From the IMG/VR virus record IMGVR_UViG_3300020214_001555, positions 1 to 29,661 of that record: 29,661 nucleotides of DNA. One strand, 5' to 3'. Origin of the DNA: a virus. The stretch's first letter is position 1, and each line of letters begins with the position of its first letter. The translations under genes were made by a program, and so were the position numbers. This document shows positions 15,575-22,082 of the stretch, piece by piece. The notes beneath the pieces were generated by a model. That model was not told the origin of the DNA, did not search any database, and saw nothing but the letters and a program-made list of their open reading frames with translations.

Positions 15575-16245
15575 TGTCACTGAGTTCTTGGGAAAATTCT
15601 AAGGAAAAAAGTCAGTATCATTTTGATACTGACTTTATAGATCCTCGTTGGGATACGGCCATAGTGCTTGGCAGATTTGTGGGCGATTGGCATCAAGAAT
15701 TACTACAGACTATGATTCAGAGCAAGCCTGTCAACTGGGAAACACGTGGGCATCGTAAAGATATGCCGGTCTGGGTCCAGCCCGATTTGATACAAGAAGA
15801 ATATGATATCGAACACGCGGGTGCTAATCCAAAAATGACATTGGGACATTTGAACTATGATTTGCCTCCAGTATTCCAACGCATGGTGGATCTCTTTGCT
15901 TTAGATCATGTCATGAGTAGATTGCATGTACAGACGCTGGGCCAGGTATGGAACCTGCACATTGACAAATTAGAGAAATGGTGCCCGGAACATCCTGAGA
16001 AAGTTTTACGGGTTTTTATCCAACTCCAAGATTGGAAACCGGGACAGTTTTGGGAGTTTGGAAATTTTCATTGGAACCAATGGAAAGCAGGGGACATTGT
16101 CACCTTTGATTGGCAAAATGTTCCCCATTGTACTGCCAATGCTGGGTATGATCCAAGATGCACTTTGCAAGTCACTGGAGTCAGGACACCAGACACTGAG
16201 CATTTTTTACAGATGCTCAGTGTCTCTCGGGAGTATAAAGTTTAG
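15574..16245 (+). CDS. 2-oxoglutarate/Fe(II)-dependent oxygenase (aspartyl beta-hydroxylase-like)
   Basis: This 223-residue protein has the iron triad: His129-x-Asp131 in WNLHIDKL and His185 in NVPHCTANAG. Arg195 in DPRCTLQVTG is placed to bind 2-oxoglutarate. The layout fits a cupin-fold oxygenase, closest in feel to the aspartyl/asparaginyl hydroxylase group. Such enzymes are frequent in T4-like aquatic phages, with unknown targets. The start is the ATG sharing a base with the tctC stop; longer forms lie inside tctC. The coding sequence contains a perfect 13-bp hairpin near each end (15608-15636 and 16191-16225). It meets phoH tail to tail with no gap. Confidence 0.82.
   Translation: MSLSSWENSKEKSQYHFDTDFIDPRWDTAIVLGRFVGDWHQELLQTMIQSKPVNWETRGHRKDMPVWVQPDLIQEEYDIEHAGANPKMTLGHLNYDLPPVFQRMVDLFALDHVMSRLHVQTLGQVWNLHIDKLEKWCPEHPEKVLRVFIQLQDWKPGQFWEFGNFHWNQWKAGDIVTFDWQNVPHCTANAGYDPRCTLQVTGVRTPDTEHFLQMLSVSREYKV
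15608..15636. repeat. Perfect 13-bp inverted repeat just after the transporter genes
   Basis: AAAGTCAGTATCA (15608-15620) and TGATACTGACTTT (15624-15636) are perfect complements around a three-base TTT loop. It lies 34 bases after the tctC stop, inside the start of the oxygenase gene. As RNA it would form a stable hairpin ending in U residues, so it could attenuate transcription after tctA-tctC. Confidence 0.75.
16191..16225. repeat. Perfect 13-bp inverted repeat at convergent gene ends
   Basis: AGACACTGAGCAT (16191-16203) and ATGCTCAGTGTCT (16213-16225) are perfect complements with a nine-base loop (16204-16212). It lies 20 bases before the junction between the oxygenase and the reverse-strand phoH. 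There is no T-run after it on either strand, so it is not a textbook terminator. Confidence 0.75.
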
Positions 16246-16974
16246 TTATTCTTTATATAATTCTAGCACCGTATCAATGATTGGGTGACGTTGTATGTCC
16301 CGATTTCCCAATGCGCATACAGCTAGGCCATTTGCTGGTTTGACTTTCAGTCTCTCATAGAGATCCAGTAGGCCATTGTCACGCTTGTTTCGATCGGTCT
16401 GTTCAACGTCACCCGTTACCACTATTTTTGAACCCATGCCTATGCGGCTCAAAAGCATCTTCATCTGTCCTGGAGTGGCATTTTGCATCTCATCTCCAAT
16501 GATCCAACTAGATTTGAAAGTACGTCCCCGCATGAAAGCCAAGGGGGAGATTTCTATGATCTGGTCTTCAATCATTTTGGCGATGTCTCGAGGTCCATAA
16601 TATTCACGTAACACATCCAACAATGGCCTGGTCCAAGGCTCCATTTTTGAGATTAAATCTCCGGGCAGGAATCCATGGCGTTCATCCTCCACACCCACCG
16701 CAGGACGGGTTAAAATTATCCGTTCGCATTGACCTTGTTTGAGAGCCTTGATTGCGGCCAGCATGGCCAAATAGGTCTTGCCCGTTCCAGCAGGACCTAC
16801 AACCACCACTATGTGTTGGCTGGGATCTAACAAGTTCACTACTAGGGTTTCTTGGTTGCGGCTTCTTGGCACCAGTTCTATGTGCCTACTTTGTTTGAGT
16901 GCTTGATTGAAGTTGATGGTATTTTCTTGGATATGATAACGTTTTTGTGCTTTCATTCCTCGTGCTCTGCTCAA
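16246..16974 (-). CDS. phoH: PhoH-like P-loop ATPase
   Basis: This 242-residue protein has Walker A GPAGTGKT (residues 60-67), followed by the family stretches ILTRPAVGVEDERHGFLPGD and KMEPWTRPLLDVL, Walker B IIGDEMQNA (Asp161, Glu162) and VVTGDVEQTD. PhoH is an ATPase of the PIN/PhoH and phosphate-stress context and is widespread in aquatic phages; its action there is unresolved. The TTG at 16974 is preferred because AAGGAG (16988-16983) lies eight bases upstream; ATG at 16956 is an alternative. An in-frame ATG at 17040 would lie upstream of the late-type promoter box at 17024-17016, so it is unlikely. It is read against the flanking genes. Confidence 0.92.
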   Translation of the reverse strand: MSRARGMKAQKRYHIQENTINFNQALKQSRHIELVPRSRNQETLVVNLLDPSQHIVVVVGPAGTGKTYLAMLAAIKALKQGQCERIILTRPAVGVEDERHGFLPGDLISKMEPWTRPLLDVLREYYGPRDIAKMIEDQIIEISPLAFMRGRTFKSSWIIGDEMQNATPGQMKMLLSRIGMGSKIVVTGDVEQTDRNKRDNGLLDLYERLKVKPANGLAVCALGNRDIQRHPIIDTVLELYKE

Positions 16975-17015
16975 TGTAATTTCTCCTTTGTAAATGATGT
17001 GAAGTATCTCACGCA

Positions 17016-17024
17016 AATATTTAG
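17016..17024 (-). promoter_or_regulatory. T4-like late promoter box for phoH (CTAAATATT on the reverse strand)
   Basis: The reverse strand reads CTAAATATT, identical to the boxes before the endolysin and the glycosyltransferase. It lies about 42 bases upstream of the TTG start with AAGGAG in between. It is the only such box that serves a reverse-strand gene. Confidence 0.5.
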
Positions 17025-17127
17025 GTGTCTGTACAAACACATATCACAACATACATTGAGCATTTTTCCGGTATAAGTATTAAGTTCCAGTGGTGTGCAG
17101 CGTTCTTGCCAATGAGCCTTCTCAACC

Positions 17128-17134
17128 ATAAATA
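17128..17134 (+). promoter_or_regulatory. T4-like late promoter box (ATAAATA), 7 bases before ATG
   Basis: The box ends seven bases before the ATG at 17142 and there is no Shine-Dalgarno. If used, transcription would begin at or next to the start codon. The rest of the 101 bases between the phoH box and this one shows no other clear signal. Confidence 0.45.
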
Positions 17135-17141
17135 AATCAAC

Positions 17142-17738
17142 ATGGATGAAAAACTGTTTAAAAACAATCAAGATTACTGGATGGTAGCAGACAACATCCG
17201 TGATATCTATATGTCCGAAAACAGTCTGGCAAATCTCATGGATTTTGAGCGTGTGCTGGACGAACTAGATATCTACGCTTTTAAGAACTGGGATCTTGGC
17301 GAATTAGTGGACGGCCCTGACATAGGCAAATACACAGTGGCCTGCACATTCCTATGGCCTGAAAAACTCATGCCCGATCCCCGTGGCGGGGCAAGGCTGT
17401 TGCCTTTTGATTGCGATGTCAAATACAAAAAGACCAAAATGACAATTCCTGTCAAAATTAGCCAACCCGCTGATTTTAGGCCAGGTACACACAAGGCCAA
17501 GCTTGTTGAGAAAAACATATGGTTGGTAGAAATAGTTATACCCAAGCACTTGATGAATGACATCAAGACCGGTCATGTGGAATTGCTAGATCAAACAATT
17601 GATTTAGAAGAATTGGATCGAGCCTACGATCAAGATCTTGATAAACAACAGTATCAAAGTTTGGCCACCGCACAACAGTCTCAAGAACAAATGCAAGCAC
17701 CCACACCAGGAGGTCCGCCCAGTGCCCCAGCTGTCTGA
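17142..17738 (+). CDS. Phage protein of unknown function, possibly virion-associated
   Basis: This is a 198-residue protein. Residues about 1-160 form a mixed alpha/beta domain (DFERVLDELDIYAFKNWDLGEL, then VACTFLWPEKLMPDPRGGARL). The tail from residue about 165 is disordered: Gln-rich, then Pro/Gly-rich (QAPTPGGPPSAPAV). No enzymatic motif was recognised. It has no ribosome site but has a late-type box seven bases before the ATG. The Pro/Gly-rich end encodes the strong ribosome site of the next gene, so the two are expressed together and may form a complex (inference). Confidence 0.65.
   Translation: MDEKLFKNNQDYWMVADNIRDIYMSENSLANLMDFERVLDELDIYAFKNWDLGELVDGPDIGKYTVACTFLWPEKLMPDPRGGARLLPFDCDVKYKKTKMTIPVKISQPADFRPGTHKAKLVEKNIWLVEIVIPKHLMNDIKTGHVELLDQTIDLEELDRAYDQDLDKQQYQSLATAQQSQEQMQAPTPGGPPSAPAV
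17708..17724 (+). promoter_or_regulatory. Strong ribosome site AGGAGGT fixing a GTG start
   Basis: A near-perfect Shine-Dalgarno, AGGAGGT (17708-17714), stands seven bases before a GTG (17722). The next in-frame ATG (17761) has no ribosome site. The signal lies inside the coding end of the upstream gene, where it encodes the PGGPP region. Confidence 0.7.
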
Positions 17739-18261
17739 AGGTCTACAATATAAAGATCTCATGGGCATGATGAAGCCCACCATACACATCGATGAGTTTT
17801 CCAGCAAAATGGGCGATGATGATGAAATCTTGGTGGCATCTTTTTTTGTGCGTGATAAACAAGCTGCCACAGATATCATGAATTGGTTTGAAAAAGGCTA
17901 TGATTGGGTGATAGATGCAGACGTTAGCCCGGGAGAGATCAAGCCCAATCGATACCTGGTGTATGTGGAAATGAAGCGTCGATCCAACGTCGGGCACAAA
18001 ATCGATAAAATGCTCAATGACTTTTCTACACTTACCGAGTACGAAGATTCAGGTAGATGGATCATGCGATATCGTGACCAAGACACACCGTGGTCGGTAG
18101 AAGCATTTGACAGTCAAGTCCCCCGCTCACCAGCAGAATACCGTAAGAGCCTGGATCAAGATCTCAATGAAATGCGAACTGCTTCGGGACTGCCAACCAA
18201 ACAGATCTATGAGCGCGAACCCGACATCAAAACAATACAAAGTGCAGCCGGCCTAATTTAA
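17722..18261 (+). CDS. Phage protein of unknown function
   Basis: This 179-residue protein is read from a GTG that overlaps the previous gene by 17 bases. The recognisable part (DEILVASFFVRDKQAATDI, then KPNRYLVYVEMKRRSNVGHK) looks like a compact alpha/beta domain. A linker and a helical tail with EYRKSLDQDLNEMRTASGLP follow. No known catalytic motif is present. It is probably co-expressed and perhaps complexed with the preceding protein, given the translational coupling. I do not recognise the family. Confidence 0.65.
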   Translation: MPQLSEGLQYKDLMGMMKPTIHIDEFSSKMGDDDEILVASFFVRDKQAATDIMNWFEKGYDWVIDADVSPGEIKPNRYLVYVEMKRRSNVGHKIDKMLNDFSTLTEYEDSGRWIMRYRDQDTPWSVEAFDSQVPRSPAEYRKSLDQDLNEMRTASGLPTKQIYEREPDIKTIQSAAGLI

Positions 18262-18277
18262 TCTGCTACATACTCAC

Positions 18278-18907
18278 ATGTATACGAATATAGTGAGTTG
18301 TGGCGACAGTTTTTTTTACGGCAGCGATTTAAAAGATCCTGCGCACACCTGGCCCGCACTGATAGCTTGTGATTTGCAGAAATCCTATCAGTGCTATGCA
18401 CAAGGTGGCGTAGGCAATCTTCACATACTCTGGCAGATTATAATGGCTCGGGCTAGGTATGAGAAAAATGCTGTGTATCTCATAAACTGGACATGGATAG
18501 ATCGTTTTGATTATGAATACCGCATAATTGATAACTCTTGGCACACTGTACGCCCCAGTTTGGACAATACAGAGCATGATCATTTATACTATAAGCATTT
18601 CCACAACCAAGTAGTAGATCAGTTTCGTAATCTAATCTATGTATCTCAAGCCATTGAGTTGCTGGCCGGACATCGTTACATCATGACTTACATGGATCCT
18701 TTGTTGCTGGATACCGGGTATAATATACCTTTTTTTATTCGTGTGATACGGGATCGAGTAAAAGATAAATTAGCAACATTTCAAGGACAGACATTTCTTG
18801 AATGGAGCAAATCAAATCATCACGCTGTGAGTGAACATTGGCATCCATTGGAATCAGCGCATGCTGCAGCCAAAGATTATTGGCTAGAAAAGGTCAAACA
18901 ATTGTGA
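18278..18907 (+). CDS. SGNH/GDSL-like hydrolase, T4-like phage type
   Basis: This is a 209-residue protein. The start IVSCGDSFFYGSDL carries the GDS block with nucleophile Ser11. AQGGVGNLHILW supplies a block II-like glycine, and the end SEHWHPLESAHAAA has the position of the catalytic His. The layout matches lipase/esterase-like SGNH proteins in marine T4 relatives. It might modify a surface or sugar O-acyl group; substrate unknown. The asparagine of the canonical block III was not clearly located, so activity is uncertain. There is a 16-base gap before it and no ribosome site. Confidence 0.65.
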   Translation: MYTNIVSCGDSFFYGSDLKDPAHTWPALIACDLQKSYQCYAQGGVGNLHILWQIIMARARYEKNAVYLINWTWIDRFDYEYRIIDNSWHTVRPSLDNTEHDHLYYKHFHNQVVDQFRNLIYVSQAIELLAGHRYIMTYMDPLLLDTGYNIPFFIRVIRDRVKDKLATFQGQTFLEWSKSNHHAVSEHWHPLESAHAAAKDYWLEKVKQL

Positions 18908-18999
18908 TCCACGGTCTCGATCTTTGGCTCATTCAATACAACCCTATATAAAGATCTGCAGCGCAAACAAACCAGCTGTTGGGCCTGCACGTATTTTGT

Positions 19000-19009
19000 G
19001 CTAAATATT
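19000..19009 (+). promoter_or_regulatory. T4-like late promoter box (GCTAAATATT) for the lysis cassette
   Basis: The TAAATA core at 19002-19007 is flanked by a perfect inverted repeat, TTGTGC (18996-19001) and GCACAA (19010-19015). It lies 18 bases before the ATG at 19026, with AAGGA (19014-19018) between. The remaining 90 bases after the SGNH gene show nothing else I can name. Confidence 0.6.
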
Positions 19010-19025
19010 GCACAAGGAACATTGT

Positions 19026-19643
19026 ATGACTACGATTACCAAAGAACAATTGGCCCAACTAATCCCGGGCAATTCTTATCTTGATCAATGGTGTGATGCA
19101 CTGAACAAAATCTTGCCTGACTATGGTATTGATACACCTCGGCGCGTGGCAGCATTTATTGCCCAGTGTGCCCATGAATCAGGCAATTTTCGATTTCTTA
19201 AAGAAAATCTCAACTATCGTGCAGCAAGTTTGCGTAAAACTTTTCCCAAATATTTTCTTGATGATGCGGTGGCAGCTACCTATGCCAACAAGCCTGAGAT
19301 GATAGCCAATCGTGTGTATGCCAACAGGATGGGCAATGGTGACGAGGCATCCGGAGATGGTTGGCGCTACTGTGGACGCGGACTGATACAGCTCACAGGT
19401 CACGACAACTATGCTTTTTTTGCCGGCAGTCTAGACATGCCCATTGAAGAAGCTTCGCAGTATTTAGAAACCTTTGAAGGAGCCGTGCAAGGTGCATGCT
19501 TTTTCTGGGAATCCAACAATCTTAACCAGTGGGCCGATTGTGATGACATCGTCACCTTGACCAAACGTATCAATGGTGGAACCATTGGTTTAGAAGATCG
19601 TAAAAAACACTATGAACATGCCAAGCATGTGTTAAATGGCTGA
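19026..19643 (+). CDS. GH19-type endolysin (chitinase-like lysozyme)
   Basis: This 205-residue protein of glycoside hydrolase family 19 has QCAHESGNF with the probable acid catalyst Glu51, LKENLNY, then NRVYANRMGNGDEASGDGW with a second acidic group near Glu107, and YCGRGLIQLTGHDNY. GH19 phage enzymes cut the peptidoglycan glycan strand. No signal peptide is seen, so it needs the holin to reach the cell wall. The ATG at 19026 has AAGGA seven bases upstream; an earlier TTG at 19008 would overlap the promoter box. It begins the lysis cassette and is followed after two bases by the i-spanin. Confidence 0.92.
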   Translation: MTTITKEQLAQLIPGNSYLDQWCDALNKILPDYGIDTPRRVAAFIAQCAHESGNFRFLKENLNYRAASLRKTFPKYFLDDAVAATYANKPEMIANRVYANRMGNGDEASGDGWRYCGRGLIQLTGHDNYAFFAGSLDMPIEEASQYLETFEGAVQGACFFWESNNLNQWADCDDIVTLTKRINGGTIGLEDRKKHYEHAKHVLNG

Positions 19644-19645
19644 TT

Positions 19646-20113
19646 ATGTGGCAAACTATGTGGCTGTTTAATCTCATACCAGACGCTGCCATGGTCTGGT
19701 TTATCAACATCTTGCTGATCAGCGGTGTGCTGGGCACAGTGGCAGGATTTTTTATCAAAATAATTCCTTTTGTCAATCGTTATCGTTTGCCGGTACAGAT
19801 CATCAGTATCTGCGTGTTGGTGTTGGGAGTGTGGCTCAAGGGTGGACAAAGCGAACGTTTGATATGGCAGGCACGAGTGGCCGAAATGCAAGAAAAAATT
19901 GCAGCCGCAGAAGCCGAAGCCAAAAAAGTCACTGTCAAAGTAGAAACTAAAATCGTTGAGCGTATCCGCACAATAAAAGGAGAGACACAGACCATCGTGA
20001 AAGAAGTTCCCACAATTATCACCCGAGAAGTTGACGCCAAATGTGAAATTCCCCCTGGTGCCATTGAGTTGTTTAATCGTGCTGCCCGCGGCGCCAAGGA
20101 GCCAAACAAATGA
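19646..20113 (+). CDS. Inner-membrane spanin-like lysis protein (Rz-like)
   Basis: This 155-residue protein has two or three hydrophobic segments at about residues 15-38 and 47-65. A long charged coiled coil follows (residues about 70-130, with AAAEAEAKKVTVKVETKIVER), and the tail holds a single-Cys motif (DAKCEIPPGAIELFNRAA). In spanin pairs the inner-membrane partner sends such a coiled coil through the periplasm to the outer-membrane lipoprotein. The next gene overlaps it by four bases (ATGA) and encodes a lipoprotein, supporting this role. It has more than one membrane segment, unlike classic Rz, so it may combine functions. Confidence 0.72.
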   Translation: MWQTMWLFNLIPDAAMVWFINILLISGVLGTVAGFFIKIIPFVNRYRLPVQIISICVLVLGVWLKGGQSERLIWQARVAEMQEKIAAAEAEAKKVTVKVETKIVERIRTIKGETQTIVKEVPTIITREVDAKCEIPPGAIELFNRAARGAKEPNK

Positions 20114-20370
20114 AAACCATGGTGCTAGTTTTTACAATGGTATTCTTGGCAGGCTGTTCGCTGACTGTGCCGGTCAAACGGAATTTTCCCGAAGCACCGC
20201 CGACCTTGATGCAACCTGCAGACCCATTGAAAACTTTAGATCCCAATGATCCAAAACTCAGCAACGTCATTGAAACTTCTGTGGAAAACATGGGCACCTA
20301 TCATGAGTTAGTTGAAAAATACAATGCTTGGCAAGAATGGTACCGGGCACAAAAAAAGATTTTTCAATAA
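20110..20370 (+). CDS. Outer-membrane spanin-like lipoprotein (Rz1-like)
   Basis: This 86-residue protein has a lipoprotein signal peptide: MKTM, a hydrophobic core and a lipobox LAGC with the lipidated Cys16. The mature part is Pro-rich at first (FPEAPPTLMQPADPLKTL), then helical, ending NAWQEWYRAQKKIFQ. This fits an o-spanin that meets the coiled coil of the upstream membrane protein and fuses the inner and outer membranes after wall breakdown. The overlapping start with that gene fits a spanin pair. Confidence 0.78.
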   Translation: MKTMVLVFTMVFLAGCSLTVPVKRNFPEAPPTLMQPADPLKTLDPNDPKLSNVIETSVENMGTYHELVEKYNAWQEWYRAQKKIFQ

Positions 20371-20383
20371 AAGGAATGTAAAC

Positions 20384-20872
20384 TTGCAAAAAACAACGGC
20401 AAAAATAAAAACAGAAGATTGGATGAATTCAAAGTGGCGACCCATGATGGGTTGGATGTACATGTTGGTGTGCATCTCCGACTTTGTGATATTTCCTGTG
20501 CTATGGAGTATCGTGCAAGTAATAGCCGGTGGGGAGGTCAAAAGTCAATGGAATCCTATAACCTTGCAAGGTGCCGGTCTGTTTCACATGGCCATGGGTG
20601 CTGTGTTGGGTTTGACTGCTTGGGGACGCACACAAGAAAAGATGACCGGCGCCAACAATGGTGGACTGGCGTTGTCAAATCCAACAGTTGGTGCATCGAT
20701 TCACAGTTTTGGGTCAGTATCATCGGGAAGTACTACAATGAACCCTGTATCAAATTTGGACACAACCACAGTGGCTGTATCAAGACCCATGCCCAGCTTG
20801 GGGGGTTCAACACCGGTTGCCAGCGCCACAGGTAAACCAATGCCTGTACAGCCCACACAGCCGGAACTTTAA
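20384..20872 (+). CDS. Holin of the 3-transmembrane (GTA-type) family
   Basis: This 162-residue protein opens with KWRPMMGWMYML, then has hydrophobic segments around residues 23-48 and 62-80 with the family signature NPITLQGAGLFHMAMGAVLG and AWGRTQEK. The C-terminal half is disordered and Ser/Thr/Pro-rich. Holins make the holes that let the endolysin reach the wall and set the time of lysis. The start is a TTG with AAAGGA (20370-20375) eight bases upstream; ATG starts further up lie inside the o-spanin gene. It directly follows the o-spanin with 13 bases between. Confidence 0.78.
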   Translation: MQKTTAKIKTEDWMNSKWRPMMGWMYMLVCISDFVIFPVLWSIVQVIAGGEVKSQWNPITLQGAGLFHMAMGAVLGLTAWGRTQEKMTGANNGGLALSNPTVGASIHSFGSVSSGSTTMNPVSNLDTTTVAVSRPMPSLGGSTPVASATGKPMPVQPTQPEL

Positions 20873-20886
20873 AAAAGGAGAAAACC

Positions 20887-21000
20887 ATGTTAGAAACTTT
20901 ATTTTGGTTATTGCTTGGAGCATTTATCGGTTGGAATTTCCCTCAACCAGACTTTGCCAAAACTCTCCAGGCCAAAATCATGTCTGTATTCAAAAGGTAA
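20887..21000 (+). CDS. Tiny membrane protein (37 residues)
   Basis: A 37-residue reading frame has one membrane-spanning helix (residues about 4-16, TLFWLLLGAFIGW) and a basic C-terminal tail ending FKR. It has a strong ribosome site, AAAGGAG, at 20875-20881, six bases before the ATG. It sits 14 bases after the holin, so an antiholin or small lysis helper is possible, but nothing in the sequence proves it. Confidence 0.65.
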   Translation: MLETLFWLLLGAFIGWNFPQPDFAKTLQAKIMSVFKR

Positions 21001-21005
21001 AAATT

Positions 21006-21227
21006 ATGAATGTCGTTATATTTGTGGCAGGCTTGGCATTGTCGGCAGCATATCCAACCTATGCAGCTGAAGAAAAAAAGGTTCAGACCAAAAAAGTTTG
21101 TGTAAATGTCAAAGACAAACAAGGCAAGGTTGTGAAAGATTCCAAAACCGGTAAAGCCAAGCAGAATTGTCGTGTAGTCAAACAACACAACAAGCACAAA
21201 GGGACCAAAGTTCCTGAAAAGAAATAG
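21006..21227 (+). CDS. Small secreted basic protein with two cysteines
   Basis: This 73-residue protein has a signal peptide (hydrophobic core at residues 3-15, cleavage probably after Ala20 in TYA). The mature chain is very Lys-rich with two cysteines (VCVNVKDKQGKV and KQNCRVV) that could form a disulfide in the periplasm. It ends in a basic tail (HNKHKGTKVPEKK). No family is recognised. The start lies five bases after the previous stop with no clear ribosome site. A terminator follows. A periplasmic or lysis-linked role is a guess. Confidence 0.65.
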   Translation: MNVVIFVAGLALSAAYPTYAAEEKKVQTKKVCVNVKDKQGKVVKDSKTGKAKQNCRVVKQHNKHKGTKVPEKK

Positions 21228-21228
21228 C

Positions 21229-21257
21229 TTGCAACGAATGTAAAAAGGCAGTATAAT
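21229..21257 (+). promoter_or_regulatory. Sigma70-like promoter for dnaJ, nested in a terminator
   Basis: TTGCAA (21229-21234), a 17-base spacer and a perfect -10 TATAAT (21252-21257) give a start site near 21264, some 20 bases before the ATG at 21284. The -10 box lies on the rising arm of the terminator hairpin. Confidence 0.65.
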
Positions 21258-21276
21258 TAAGTTATATTGCCTTTTT
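21242..21276. terminator. Rho-independent terminator after the lysis cassette
   Basis: AAAAAGGCAGTATAA (21242-21256) pairs with TTATATTGCCTTTTT (21262-21276): 15 pairs including one G-U, with a five-base loop. It ends in a T-run followed by CTTT. The symmetric A/T flanks mean it could work from both sides. Confidence 0.82.
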
Positions 21277-21283
21277 CTTTGTC

Positions 21284-22078
21284 ATGACGGACTATTATCA
21301 AACACTGGGCATACCACGCAACGCCAGCGATGATGACATAAAACGTGCATATCGCAAAAAAGCCATGAAACATCACCCTGATCGCGGTGGTGACCAAGCA
21401 CAATTTCAAGAATTGCAACAGGCCTATGCCATATTGGGGGATCCTGATAAGCGAAAGCAGTATGACAATCCCCAACCGCATGTGCGTATCAATATTAATG
21501 GCGATTCGTTCCATGCACAAGGTGCGCCATTTGATTTTAACAGCATCTTTGAAATGTTTGGCCAGCGCATGGGTCCAAAACAACAGAGAAATCAGCGCAT
21601 CAGCATTTGGATTTCTCTAGACGCAGCAGTGTTGGGCGGTGCTAGAACCATAGCAGTGGGCACACCAAATGGAAACTCTACCATACAGATTAACATTCCA
21701 AAGGGCATACATGACAACGAAAATGTGCGTTATCAAGGGTTAGCACCTGGGGGCACGGATCTTGTAATAAACTTCCGTGTGCATTTGCATCCAGTCTGGC
21801 ACAGAGAAGGACTGGATTTATGGTGCGAACAACAAGTGAATTTTTGGCAACTAATCACAGGTGATAGCATCACAGTCATTGACATCCTAGGCAATTCCCT
21901 GCAATTAAATGTACCTCCACGTTGTCGTCCGGGCACTGTGCTTAGAGCACGTGGGCGTGGCATAGCCAGGGATGGGCATAACACAGGTGATTTGCTGATA
22001 AGGCTGCAGGCCACCATGCCCGATGAAATACCACAGGAAATACTCGAAATTTTAGAGCAAAAACGTCAAAATAAATAA
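21284..22078 (+). CDS. dnaJ: DnaJ/CbpA-type co-chaperone (J domain, no zinc finger)
   Basis: This 264-residue protein has an N-terminal J domain (residues 1-66) with the HPD motif at 31-33, which stimulates the ATPase of DnaK. A short linker follows, with no Gly/Phe-rich region of normal length and no CxxCxGxG zinc repeats. The C-terminal substrate-binding domain resembles CbpA-type DnaJ (VRYQGLAPGGTDLVI and DLLIRLQATMP). It likely recruits host DnaK during infection. Its own sigma70-like promoter stands directly upstream, with a short leader lacking a ribosome site. It leads the proteostasis cluster with peptide deformylase and ClpA. Confidence 0.9.
   Translation: MTDYYQTLGIPRNASDDDIKRAYRKKAMKHHPDRGGDQAQFQELQQAYAILGDPDKRKQYDNPQPHVRININGDSFHAQGAPFDFNSIFEMFGQRMGPKQQRNQRISIWISLDAAVLGGARTIAVGTPNGNSTIQINIPKGIHDNENVRYQGLAPGGTDLVINFRVHLHPVWHREGLDLWCEQQVNFWQLITGDSITVIDILGNSLQLNVPPRCRPGTVLRARGRGIARDGHNTGDLLIRLQATMPDEIPQEILEILEQKRQNK
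22071..22077 (+). promoter_or_regulatory. Possible late promoter box (ATAAATA), 5 bases before ATG
   Basis: The box overlaps the dnaJ stop codon and ends five bases before the peptide deformylase ATG, which has no ribosome site. It could arise simply from AAT AAA TAA coding and stop codons. Confidence 0.3.
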
Positions 22079-22082
22079 TACA

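Noticed and set aside
16975-17040. N-terminal extension of phoH from an ATG at 17040
   Set aside because: The ATG lies upstream of the reverse-strand late box at 17024-17016 and has no ribosome site; AAGGAG points to the TTG at 16974.
17379-17396. Short CCCCG/CGGGG hairpin inside the 198-residue gene
   Set aside because: Five base pairs in a coding region are expected by chance and no T-run follows.
18908-19000. Gap before the endolysin checked for a tRNA or small RNA
   Set aside because: No cloverleaf, anticodon arm or terminator could be traced.
20419-20835. 138-residue frame overlapping the holin in another frame
   Set aside because: The composition looks like a shifted read of the holin; the holin frame has the family signature and a good ribosome site.
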